Below, piece after piece: positions 1-6,116 of a stretch of DNA of 6,254 nucleotides. The notes beneath the pieces were generated by a model. That model was not told where the DNA came from, did no database searches, and worked only from the letters and a program-made list of their open reading frames with translations. A program made the translations under genes and the position numbers. Position 1 is the first letter of the stretch. Each line of letters begins with the position of its first letter. The DNA is from Candidatus Manganitrophaceae bacterium (GTDB lineage: Bacteria > Nitrospirota > Nitrospiria > SBBL01 > Manganitrophaceae), in assembly GCA_004297235.1 (NCBI GenBank), contig SCUR01000574.1, positions 1 to 6,254 of the forward strand, in the 5' to 3' direction.

Positions 1-2312
1 GGTCGCCGCATCTCGAGCGGATTCATGGGCTGGAGCCGGGAACATTCGGCGGGACCTTCGAAGATTTCAAACGGGACATTCATCCCGACGATTTGAATCG
101 GGTGCTCGGTCGAGTTCAACAGACGGTGCAAGAAAAACGGACCCAGTACGGCGTGGAGTATCGGATCGTCAAGCCGAACGGGGAGCAGGCTTGGGTCGAG
201 GCGCGCGGCCGGGTCTTCTATGATGCGAACGGCGAAGCGGAGCGGTTCGTCGGTCTTTGCATGGATGCGACCGAGCGGAAGAGAAGCGAGGAGACGCTCC
301 AAAGCGAGTCGGCTTTCCGTCGGGCGATCGAAGAGGCGATCCCGGCCGGGATCGCCGTCATCGATCAGAGCGGTCGGCAGACCTACGTCAATCCCGCCTT
401 CTGCGAGATGTTCGGGTGGAGCGAATCGGAGCTCGTCGGCGCCACCCCTCCCTATCTCTACTGGCCGCCGGAGGAGATCGATCGGATCAGAGAAGTGTTC
501 GAAGCGAGGCTGGAGGGGAAGGAGTCTCCGCGCGGCTACGAACTTCGGTACCGGCGCCGTGACGGGGAGCGGTTCGATGTCCTGCTTACGCCTGTTCCGT
601 TGAAGAACAGCCGGGGGGAGTTGACCGGTTGGCTGGCCTCCTTTGTCGATATCACGGAGCGCAAGCGGATCGAGCAAAAGCTTGAGGAAAGCGAGACGCA
701 ATATCGGCTTCTCTTTGAAACCAACCCTCAGCCGATGTGGGTTTATGAAATCGAGAGCTTGGCCTTTCTCGAAGTGAACGAGGCGGCCCTTCTGCATTAC
801 GGCTATTCCCGCGAAGAGTTTCTGTCGATGACGGTCCAGGATATCCGGCCGCCGGAGGAGATACCGAAATTGGCTAAAAAACATGAGGACGTTTCCAAGG
901 AGATGGCCTTGGGGCTTCGCTCTGCCGGGGTCTGGCGGCATCGAAAGAAGGACGGAACGCTGATCGATGTCGAGATCACACGCAGTCCGATCCGATTCAG
1001 AGGGAAGGACGCGCTGCTCATTTTGGCGCATGACATCACCCAGCGGCGGCAGGCGGAGGCGGAAAAGGTCGAATTATTGGCGCGGGAGCAGACGGCGCGG
1101 CAAGAGGCGGAGACGGCCAACCGGGCGAAGGACGAGTTTCTCGCGATGGTCTCTCACGAGCTGCGCACCCCCTTGAACGCGATTTACGGATGGGCGCGCC
1201 TGCTTCAGATGGGAGATCTTGACCGAGAGACGATCGCTTCGGCTTATGAAACGATCGAGCGAAACGCCAAGGCGCAGGCCCAGTTGATCGACGATCTCCT
1301 CGATGTTTCCAGGATCATTGCCGGAAAGCTTCGACTCGACGTTCGCCCGATTGAGCTGAAACCGGTGATCGAGGCGGCGGTCGAGACGGTGCAACCGGCG
1401 GCGGACGCCAAAGAGATCACCCTTCAATCTGTCTTCGACGTCAGAATCGGTCTTATTTCGGGCGATCCGGATCGCCTGCAGCAGGTCGTCTGGAACCTTT
1501 TGTCGAACGCGATCAAATTCACCCCGAGCGGAGGACGGGTCGAGGTCCGGCTCGACCGGATCGACGATTCGGTCCAGATCTGTGTCCGCGATACGGGGAT
1601 CGGCATCAGCCGGGAATTTCTTCCTTATGTTTTCGATCGGTTCCGGCAGGCGGAGGGGACGAGCACCCGGGTGCATGGGGGGCTGGGGCTCGGTTTGGCG
1701 ATCGTTCGTCATTTGGTGGAGCTCCACGGCGGGACCGTCTCGGCCGACAGCCCCGGTGAGGGACGAGGGGCGACCTTCAGGGTGCGGCTCCCGCTTAAAT
1801 TCGCTCCGGCGGCGACGGATTCGGAAGCGAAGAGACCGGAAGGGGAAGCGGGAACTCTTGTCGGGCCCGCTCCGACGCTGGACGGCATCGACATCCTGCT
1901 CGTCGAGGATGAGGCCGATGCCCGGGCGCTGTTGACGTTGATTCTTCAGAGGGCCGGCGCGCGAGTGACCCCCGTCTCCTCGGTTCGGGAAGCCGTCGAC
2001 AAGCTCAAGCAGAAAAAGCCCGATCTCTTGGTGAGTGACATCGAAATGCCGGGAGAGGATGGCTATTCCCTGATTCGGAAGGTGCGGGCCGAAGAAGCGG
2101 AGCGCGGGGAAAGGGCGTTGCCGTCGGTGGCGCTGACCGCCTATGCCGCCCGAGCCGATCGGCGGCGGGCCTTGATGGCCGGGTTCCAAAAGCATATTCC
2201 GAAGCCGGTCGATCCCGCCGGGTTGGTCGCCGTGGCGGCCGGCTTGGTCGGGCGTCCGCGGGTGATCCACCGGGTTCCCGATCGATCCTCCGACGAGGCC
2301 TCTTCCCGCTGA
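1..2312 (+). CDS. Hybrid sensor histidine kinase, PAS-PAS-PAS-HisKA-HATPase-REC (5' partial)
   Basis: This encodes a signal-transducing kinase that autophosphorylates on His and passes phosphate to its own receiver. 769 residues are visible, counted from the codon at base 3. The order is: cut PAS (about 1-92, with HPDD at 27-30 and a C-terminal ATERK cap), PAS (about 100-222, ending DITERK), PAS (about 231-350, ending DITQRR), a charged helical linker (about 348-375), HisKA (about 376-442, SHELRTP with His385 at 1155-1157), HATPase_c (about 485-600; N-box Asn498/Asn502, G1 DTGIGI at 530, G2 GGLGLGLAI at 559) and REC (about 629-745; acidic pocket near Asp636, phospho-acceptor Asp679 at 2037-2039, Thr712, Lys734). 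All catalytic motifs are intact. No transmembrane segment is visible, so this part is probably cytoplasmic. The first in-frame start-like codon (TTG at 93) falls inside PAS 1 and has PAS sequence before it, so the true start lies upstream of the window. There is no Hpt or DNA-binding output domain. The ligand and partner are unknown. Confidence 0.95.
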   Translation, partial: SPHLERIHGLEPGTFGGTFEDFKRDIHPDDLNRVLGRVQQTVQEKRTQYGVEYRIVKPNGEQAWVEARGRVFYDANGEAERFVGLCMDATERKRSEETLQSESAFRRAIEEAIPAGIAVIDQSGRQTYVNPAFCEMFGWSESELVGATPPYLYWPPEEIDRIREVFEARLEGKESPRGYELRYRRRDGERFDVLLTPVPLKNSRGELTGWLASFVDITERKRIEQKLEESETQYRLLFETNPQPMWVYEIESLAFLEVNEAALLHYGYSREEFLSMTVQDIRPPEEIPKLAKKHEDVSKEMALGLRSAGVWRHRKKDGTLIDVEITRSPIRFRGKDALLILAHDITQRRQAEAEKVELLAREQTARQEAETANRAKDEFLAMVSHELRTPLNAIYGWARLLQMGDLDRETIASAYETIERNAKAQAQLIDDLLDVSRIIAGKLRLDVRPIELKPVIEAAVETVQPAADAKEITLQSVFDVRIGLISGDPDRLQQVVWNLLSNAIKFTPSGGRVEVRLDRIDDSVQICVRDTGIGISREFLPYVFDRFRQAEGTSTRVHGGLGLGLAIVRHLVELHGGTVSADSPGEGRGATFRVRLPLKFAPAATDSEAKRPEGEAGTLVGPAPTLDGIDILLVEDEADARALLTLILQRAGARVTPVSSVREAVDKLKQKKPDLLVSDIEMPGEDGYSLIRKVRAEEAERGERALPSVALTAYAARADRRRALMAGFQKHIPKPVDPAGLVAVAAGLVGRPRVIHRVPDRSSDEASSR

Positions 2313-2313
2313 C

Positions 2314-2325
2314 GGGAGCTCTCCC
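2314..2325. repeat. Short inverted repeat filling the gap between converging genes
   Basis: GGGAG (2314-2318) and CTCCC (2321-2325) are inverted copies separated by CT. They occupy nearly all of the 13 bp between the kinase stop codon and the lolD stop codon. An alternative stem pairs TTCCCG (2303-2308) with CGGGAG (2313-2318) around the kinase stop, with one G-T pair. No T-run follows on either strand, so this is not a standard intrinsic terminator. A weak role in 3'-end formation for both converging transcripts is only an inference. Confidence 0.3.
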
Positions 2326-2994
2326 TCACGCCCCTTCAATCTTTCCGTCGACCATCTTGATGAGCCGATCGGCCTGAAGCGACAGCTTCTCGTTGTGCGT
2401 CACCAGGACGAAGGTGATTCCCCTCTCCCGATTCAGTCCTTTCAGCAGGGCGAAGACCTCATCGCTCGTGTGGGTATCGAGATTGCCGGTCGGCTCGTCG
2501 GCCAGGATCAATTGCGGCCGGAGCACCAGCGCGCGGGCGATGGCGACCCGTTGCTGCTCGCCCCCGGAGAGCTGTCCCGGCCGGTGGGTCAGTCGATGTC
2601 CCAGCCCGACCGCTTCGAGCATCTCCCGGGCCGATCCCTCAATCTGCTTCCGATCCATCCGCTGGATCAATCCGGGCATCATCACATTTTCGAGGGCGGT
2701 AAATTCGGGAAGAAGATGGTGGAACTGAAAGACATAGCCGATCTTTCGATTCCGGAATTCGGCCAGCTCCCGATCGGAACGGGAGAAGAGGTCGACCCCC
2801 TCAAAAAAGATCTTCCCGGACGTCGGGCGATCGAGCGCGCCGAGCAGATGAAGCAAGGTGCTCTTGCCGACGCCCGAAGCGCCGACGATCGCCAACAGCT
2901 CTCCCTTTTGAATTCCGATCGTCACCCCTTTCAGGATAACCAGCTCTTTTCCGGCGATCGGAAACGATTTGTAGAGGTCGATGACTTCAATCAT
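2326..2994 (-). CDS. lolD: Lipoprotein-releasing system ATP-binding protein LolD
   Basis: This is the cytoplasmic ATPase of the Lol exporter. It powers release of mature lipoproteins from the outer leaflet of the inner membrane to the carrier LolA. The 222 residues are full length for the MacB/LolD/FtsE family. Visible motifs are Walker A GASGVGKST (38-46), Q-loop Gln90, signature LSGGEQQ (142-148), Walker B LILADE (162-167) followed by PTGNLD, and H-loop His200 in VTHN. The region after the Q-loop, FHHLLPEFTALENV, is typical of LolD. The ATG at 2992-2994 gives the standard MIEVIDLYKSF N-terminus, and no strong ribosome binding site is visible just upstream. The gene lies after the permease gene on the same strand, separated by 113 bp containing heptad repeats. 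LolD is favoured over MacB or FtsE because of its length and the LolC/E-type neighbour. Confidence 0.93.
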   Translation of the reverse strand: MIEVIDLYKSFPIAGKELVILKGVTIGIQKGELLAIVGASGVGKSTLLHLLGALDRPTSGKIFFEGVDLFSRSDRELAEFRNRKIGYVFQFHHLLPEFTALENVMMPGLIQRMDRKQIEGSAREMLEAVGLGHRLTHRPGQLSGGEQQRVAIARALVLRPQLILADEPTGNLDTHTSDEVFALLKGLNRERGITFVLVTHNEKLSLQADRLIKMVDGKIEGA

Positions 2995-3014
2995 GCGGGA
3001 ACGTCCAATGGATA

Positions 3015-3080
3015 GAATCCAGAAGAGAGAAGTCGGAATTCGGAATGGAAAACAGGACCTCTTCTTCTCTCTTCTGATTC
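3015..3080 (-). other. Long stem-loop in the lolC/E-lolD spacer
   Basis: The 13 bases at 3020-3032 (CAGAAGAGAGAAG) are the exact reverse complement of 3064-3076. After one unpaired C at 3019, GAAT (3015-3018) pairs with ATTC (3077-3080). This gives a 17-bp stem with one bulge and a loop of about 31 nt. In the lysS-lolC/E-lolD transcript it would lie between the permease stop codon and the lolD start. No U-tract follows on the minus strand, so a simple intrinsic terminator is unlikely. An mRNA processing, stability or attenuation element is possible, as is a passive by-product of the inverted repeats. Confidence 0.55.
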
Positions 3081-3108
3081 CTGAATTCTGTCTTCTGTCT
3101 CTTGTCTC
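3015..3108. repeat. Two opposed arrays of degenerate 7-bp repeats
   Basis: On the plus strand, consecutive 7-mers beginning GAA run from 3015 to 3049: GAATCCA (3015), GAAGAGA (3022), GAAGTCG (3029), GAATTCG (3036) and GAATGGA (3043). On the minus strand the same kind of unit runs inward from 3108: GAGACAA, GAGACA, then GAAGACA (3095-3089), GAATTCA (3088-3082), GGAATCA (3081-3075), GAAGAGA (3074-3068) and GAAGAAG (3067-3061). The two arrays face each other across 3050-3060. The minus-strand array begins in the TAG stop codon of the permease gene, so the repeats fill most of the lolC/E-lolD gap. The purine/pyrimidine strand bias differs sharply from the flanking genes. No protein coding is evident. 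Function and origin are unknown. Confidence 0.75.
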
Positions 3109-4415
3109 TACTCATACCTGAGCGCCTCGGCCGGGTCGAGCTTGGCGGCCTGCCAGGAAGGATAGACGGTGGCGAGAAATCCGATGAGAATCGCCGCGGA
3201 TGAAACGAGAACCACATCGAGCGCGTGGATTTTCACCGGCAGGTGGCTGATGTAGTAAATGTCGCTCGGCAGCGTGTAGAATTTTTGAAGGACCCAACAG
3301 ACGACGAGCCCCAACGGCGTTCCCAGGATCACCCCCACCCCGCCGATGATCACCCCTTCGAGCATGAAGATCCGCATGATCGACTCCCGCGTCGCCCCCA
3401 TCGCTTTCAGGATGGCGATTTCCCGGCTTTTCTCCACGACCGTCATCGTCAGGGTGCTGACGATGTTGAAGGAGGCGACCAGGATGATCAACACCAGGAT
3501 GATGAACATCATCATCTTTTCGAGCTGCAGCGCCGAGAAGAGATTTCGGTTGAGCTTCATCCAGTCGCGCGCCTGATAGGGAAAATTAAGATGCGCCTCG
3601 ATCTGCTGCGCCACCCGGTCGGCGATAAAAATATCATCGACCTTCACCTCGACCCCCGTGACCACGTCGGAGAGATTAAAAAAGTTCTGCGCCTCGTTGA
3701 TGGAAATGTAGGCGAGCGAAGAATCATACTCGTACATGCCGGAGTCGAAAACCCCGACCACCCGGAACTTCCGGATCTTCGGCGTAAAGCCCATCGGGCC
3801 GGTCAGCGATTTTCCGATCGACGTCCCCTCTTTGCCGACCGGGGAGACGATGTTGATCCGATCTCCGAGGAAGGCCCCCAGGCGGCCCGCCAATTCCCTT
3901 CCGATAATGATTCCGGGGAGCTTTTTCTCCCCTTCGGCCTCCGGCCCATTGATCGTTTCCTCAGGCAGGGAGGAAGCGGGAGGGTTCGTTAAATAATCGA
4001 GCTTCCCTTCGACCATGTTCTTGCCGATCTCCGTCACCTGCGCTTCGGTCGTCGGATCGATTCCCCGGAGGACCACCCCGAAGACGCTCGTGTCGGAGGA
4101 GAGAAGAACCTGTCTGAAGATAAAGGGGGTGGCGGCGACCACGTGTGGAACCTTCTTCGCCTCCTCGACGACCCGATGATACTCCGGAATGTCGTCACGG
4201 GTCCGGTCGGTGATGACGATGTGGGAGTTGGTCCCGAGGATCTTGTCGCGGAGGTCTTCCTTGAAGCCGGTCATTACGGCGAGGGTGGCGATCAGCGCCG
4301 CGACCCCGACCATGACTCCGCCGATCGAGATGAGGGTGTTGAGCGAAATGCTTTTTTGGCGGCGTTTGGCCTTCAGGTACCGAAGGCCGACGAAAAATTC
4401 ATAAGGAAATGACAT
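3108..4415 (-). CDS. Lipoprotein-releasing ABC transporter permease, LolC/LolE family
   Basis: This is the inner-membrane subunit of the Lol exporter. It binds lipoproteins at the periplasmic face and hands them to LolA, driven by LolD. The 435 residues show the MacB/FtsX-type layout: a basic N-terminus (FVGLRYLKAKRRQK, 8-21), TM1 (about 28-50), a periplasmic MacB-PCD-like domain (about 51-295), then TM2 (about 302-325), TM3 (about 351-375) and TM4 (about 399-419). The likely coupling helix for LolD is ILKAMGATRESIMRIF (about 335-350). The C-terminus DPAEALRYE is intact. The ATG start at 4413-4415 has AAAGGA four bases upstream, a rather close spacing. The gene begins 21 bp after the lysS stop, which supports one transcript. 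Only one permease is present here, so it may work as a homodimer (as described for single LolC/E-type permeases) or pair with a subunit encoded elsewhere. LolC versus LolE cannot be decided from sequence alone. A Pro/Glu-rich stretch at about 144-166 makes it longer than the E. coli proteins. Confidence 0.92.
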   Translation of the reverse strand: MSFPYEFFVGLRYLKAKRRQKSISLNTLISIGGVMVGVAALIATLAVMTGFKEDLRDKILGTNSHIVITDRTRDDIPEYHRVVEEAKKVPHVVAATPFIFRQVLLSSDTSVFGVVLRGIDPTTEAQVTEIGKNMVEGKLDYLTNPPASSLPEETINGPEAEGEKKLPGIIIGRELAGRLGAFLGDRINIVSPVGKEGTSIGKSLTGPMGFTPKIRKFRVVGVFDSGMYEYDSSLAYISINEAQNFFNLSDVVTGVEVKVDDIFIADRVAQQIEAHLNFPYQARDWMKLNRNLFSALQLEKMMMFIILVLIILVASFNIVSTLTMTVVEKSREIAILKAMGATRESIMRIFMLEGVIIGGVGVILGTPLGLVVCWVLQKFYTLPSDIYYISHLPVKIHALDVVLVSSAAILIGFLATVYPSWQAAKLDPAEALRYE

Positions 4416-4436
4416 TCCATCCTTTGCGTTTCGAAA

Positions 4437-5945
4437 TCATTCTTTCTCTGCAGCGGAGGGGGAGCGATGTTCCGGGCGCATCTGAGGAAAGAGGATCACG
4501 TCCCGGATCGAGCTCTGGTTGGTCAACAGCATGACGAACCGGTCGATTCCGATCCCTTCTCCCGCCGTCGGCGGCATTCCATATTCCAGGGCGCGCAGGT
4601 AGTCCTCGTCCATCACGTGGGCTTCCAGATCGCCGGCCGCCCGCTGGGCCGCCTGCGACTCGAAGCGTGATCGCTGATCGTGCGGATCGTTCAACTCGGA
4701 AAAGGCGTTTGCGATCTCGCGCGAGGCGATGTACATTTCAAAGCGCTCCGTGAGATGAGGCTGGTCCGGCTTCCGCTTCGCCAGGGGGGAGATCTCGGTC
4801 GGATAGTCGGTGATAAAGACCGGCCCGGTCAGCTCCGGCTCGACCGTCATTTCGAAGAGGTCGTTCAACTGTTTTGCCGGCGGTGTGTTCTGCTTGATCG
4901 GCACCCCGGCCCGCTGCATCAGCTCGGCCACCTTCTTCGGATCGGAAAGATCGGCCACGGAGACATGATGTTTCTCCGCGATCGCGTCGAGATAGGCGAC
5001 CCGCCGCCACGGCGGGGTCAGATCGATCGGCTTTCCCTGATACTCGAACGTCCATGTTCCGATCACCTCTTTCGCCACCGTCGTCAGGAGCGATTCGGTG
5101 AACGACATCAAATCGCGGTAGTCGGCGTAGGCCATGTAGAATTCGAGCATCGTGAATTCGGGATTGTGAATCGTCGAGATCCCCTCGTTTCGGAAATTCC
5201 GATTGATCTCATAGACCCGCTCGAACCCGCCGACGATCAACCGCTTCAGATAAAGCTCCGGCGCGATCCTCAAATAAAGGTCGACCCCGAGGGTATTGTG
5301 GTGCGTGATGAAGGGCCGCGCCGCCGCGCCCCCCGGGATCGGGTGCATCATCGGCGTTTCCACTTCCAGGAAGCCCTGCTGATTGAGGAAGCGGCGAATC
5401 GAATCGATGATCATGCCCCGAAGGGCGAACACCTTCCGCACTTCCGGATTGGCGATCAGATCGACATAGCGCATCCGGTAGCGGGTTTCGACATCGGTCA
5501 GCCCATGCCATTTCTCCGGCAGCGGGCGAAGCGATTTCGAGAGAAGGGTAAGACGATCGGCCTGAAGGGTCAGCTCGTCGGTCTTGGTCCGAAACAGGGG
5601 GCCTTCGACCCCGATGTAATCGCCGATATCGAGCTTCTCGAAGAGATCGTAGCCGGCTTCGCCGAGATGATCTTTCTTGAAGTAGACCTGGAGCCGCCCG
5701 GTGGCGTCTTGCAGATGGGCAAAGGCGGCCTTGCCGAACCGGCGCAGCGAGATCATTCTCCCTGAGATCTTATAAGGGACCGGCTGCGCTTCCAGCGTCT
5801 CTTTGCTGGCGCTCTGATGTTTCTCCACAATCTCGACCAGCGGCGTTTTTCCCTCGAAACGGGCTCCATACGGATCGATTCCGGCGGCGCGGAGCGTCTC
5901 CAGCTTTTTGATCCGTTGGGCAATCTGGTCGTTGATCTCTTCCAT
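4437..5945 (-). CDS. lysS: Lysyl-tRNA synthetase, class II
   Basis: This cytoplasmic enzyme attaches lysine to tRNA-Lys using ATP. The 502 residues are normal length for bacterial class II LysRS. An N-terminal helix (MEEINDQIAQRIKKLETL) and an OB-fold anticodon-binding domain (about 59-142, KISGRMISLRRFGKAAFAHL) precede the catalytic core. The core has motif 1 around FLEVETPMM (192-200), motif 2 FERVYEINRNFRNEG (242-256, with Arg252-Asn253-Glu254) and motif 3 GEGIGIDRFVM (462-472, Arg469). The ATG at 5943-5945 was chosen because AGGAG lies nine bases upstream (5955-5959) and the N-terminus matches the family. A TTG at 5961-5963 would add six residues but has no ribosome binding site and would place AGGAG inside the coding region. 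It is the first gene of the lysS-lolC/E-lolD cluster and has its own strong promoter. No T-box or other long leader is present, since the predicted 5' UTR is only about 40 nt. Confidence 0.97.
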   Translation of the reverse strand: MEEINDQIAQRIKKLETLRAAGIDPYGARFEGKTPLVEIVEKHQSASKETLEAQPVPYKISGRMISLRRFGKAAFAHLQDATGRLQVYFKKDHLGEAGYDLFEKLDIGDYIGVEGPLFRTKTDELTLQADRLTLLSKSLRPLPEKWHGLTDVETRYRMRYVDLIANPEVRKVFALRGMIIDSIRRFLNQQGFLEVETPMMHPIPGGAAARPFITHHNTLGVDLYLRIAPELYLKRLIVGGFERVYEINRNFRNEGISTIHNPEFTMLEFYMAYADYRDLMSFTESLLTTVAKEVIGTWTFEYQGKPIDLTPPWRRVAYLDAIAEKHHVSVADLSDPKKVAELMQRAGVPIKQNTPPAKQLNDLFEMTVEPELTGPVFITDYPTEISPLAKRKPDQPHLTERFEMYIASREIANAFSELNDPHDQRSRFESQAAQRAAGDLEAHVMDEDYLRALEYGMPPTAGEGIGIDRFVMLLTNQSSIRDVILFPQMRPEHRSPSAAEKE

Positions 5946-5954
5946 GCGACGACA

Positions 5955-5959
5955 CTCCT
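5955..5959 (-). promoter_or_regulatory. Ribosome binding site deciding the lysS start
   Basis: AGGAG on the minus strand ends nine bases before the ATG at 5945. It lies downstream of the alternative TTG at 5963, so it supports only the ATG start. Confidence 0.75.
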
Positions 5960-5991
5960 GCAAGCGGGGGGAATCCTCTAAAAATCAAATC

Positions 5992-6020
5992 ATTATAGAG
6001 GATTGGCCGGGACACGTCAA
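5992..6020 (-). promoter_or_regulatory. Sigma-70 promoter for lysS-lolC/E-lolD
   Basis: On the minus strand, TTGACG (6020-6015; five of six bases match the -35 consensus) and TATAAT (5997-5992; perfect -10) are separated by exactly 17 bp. Transcription should begin near 5985, giving a leader of about 40 nt before the lysS ATG. Position, strand and spacing all fit a strong housekeeping promoter. No other good promoter was seen in the 21-bp gap before the permease gene. Confidence 0.85.
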
Positions 6021-6046
6021 GGATCAGCGCGGGCGTGACGGAGGGT

Positions 6047-6066
6047 CCCTTTTCTTGTCAAAAGGG
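6047..6066. promoter_or_regulatory. Inverted repeat over the rightward -35, possible operator
   Basis: CCCTTTT (6047-6053) and AAAAGGG (6060-6066) are perfect 7-bp inverted copies around the six-base centre CTTGTC. The proposed rightward -35 hexamer (6055-6060) lies almost wholly in that centre. A dimeric regulator bound here would block the rightward promoter, and the site is about 27 bp upstream of the lysS -35. The repeat is seen in the sequence. Its role as an operator is inferred. Confidence 0.4.
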
Positions 6067-6083
6067 GGATCGGCTGTTAGACT
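6055..6083 (+). promoter_or_regulatory. Probable sigma-70 promoter for the lipoprotein gene
   Basis: TTGTCA (6055-6060; five of six -35 matches) and TAGACT (6078-6083; four of six -10 matches) are 17 bp apart. TG at 6075-6076 sits close before the -10, as in extended -10 promoters. The expected start of transcription is near 6090, about 27 bases before the lipoprotein ATG. It is weaker than the divergent lysS promoter. Confidence 0.5.
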
Positions 6084-6116
6084 CGTTCCTATGAAGCATC
6101 CCTTCTTGGACAGGCC

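Noticed and set aside
1074..2339. A 421-codon open frame on the minus strand opposite the kinase gene
   Set aside because: It is antisense to a kinase with complete catalytic motifs. Its translation is rich in Arg, Pro, Asp and Gly with no recognisable domain, as expected for a shadow of GC-rich coding DNA.
2395..3015. A 206-codon plus-strand open frame opposite lolD that runs into the repeat spacer
   Set aside because: It is antisense to an intact ABC ATPase, has no recognisable motif, and shows shadow-type composition.
3015..3080. Stem-loop read as an intrinsic terminator between lolC/E and lolD
   Set aside because: The loop is about 31 nt, the stem is purine/pyrimidine-biased rather than GC-rich at its base, and no T-run follows on the minus strand.
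3015..3108. Heptad repeats as a CRISPR array or insertion-sequence end
   Set aside because: The units are 7 bp and contiguous without spacers. No cas or transposase gene is present, and no target-site duplication is visible.
3225..3992. A 255-codon plus-strand open frame rich in His and Asp opposite the permease gene
   Set aside because: The His/Asp richness comes from reading the antisense of Met/Ile/Val membrane-segment codons. The permease on the other strand is complete and recognisable.
4680..5765. A 361-codon open frame on the plus strand opposite lysS
   Set aside because: It lies wholly within lysS, which is full length with all class II motifs. The plus-strand translation shows no domain and is biased to Arg, Asp, His and Gly. 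It has no promoter or ribosome binding site that I can see.
5946..5985. T-box or lysine riboswitch control of lysS
   Set aside because: The predicted leader is only about 40 nt, too short for either, and no specifier-loop or terminator structure is visible.
6015..6040. CGTCA (6015-6019) and TGACG (6036-6040) as an operator overlapping the lysS -35
   Set aside because: The arms are only five bases, the flanks do not continue the symmetry, and one arm is simply part of the -35 hexamer. It is within chance expectation.
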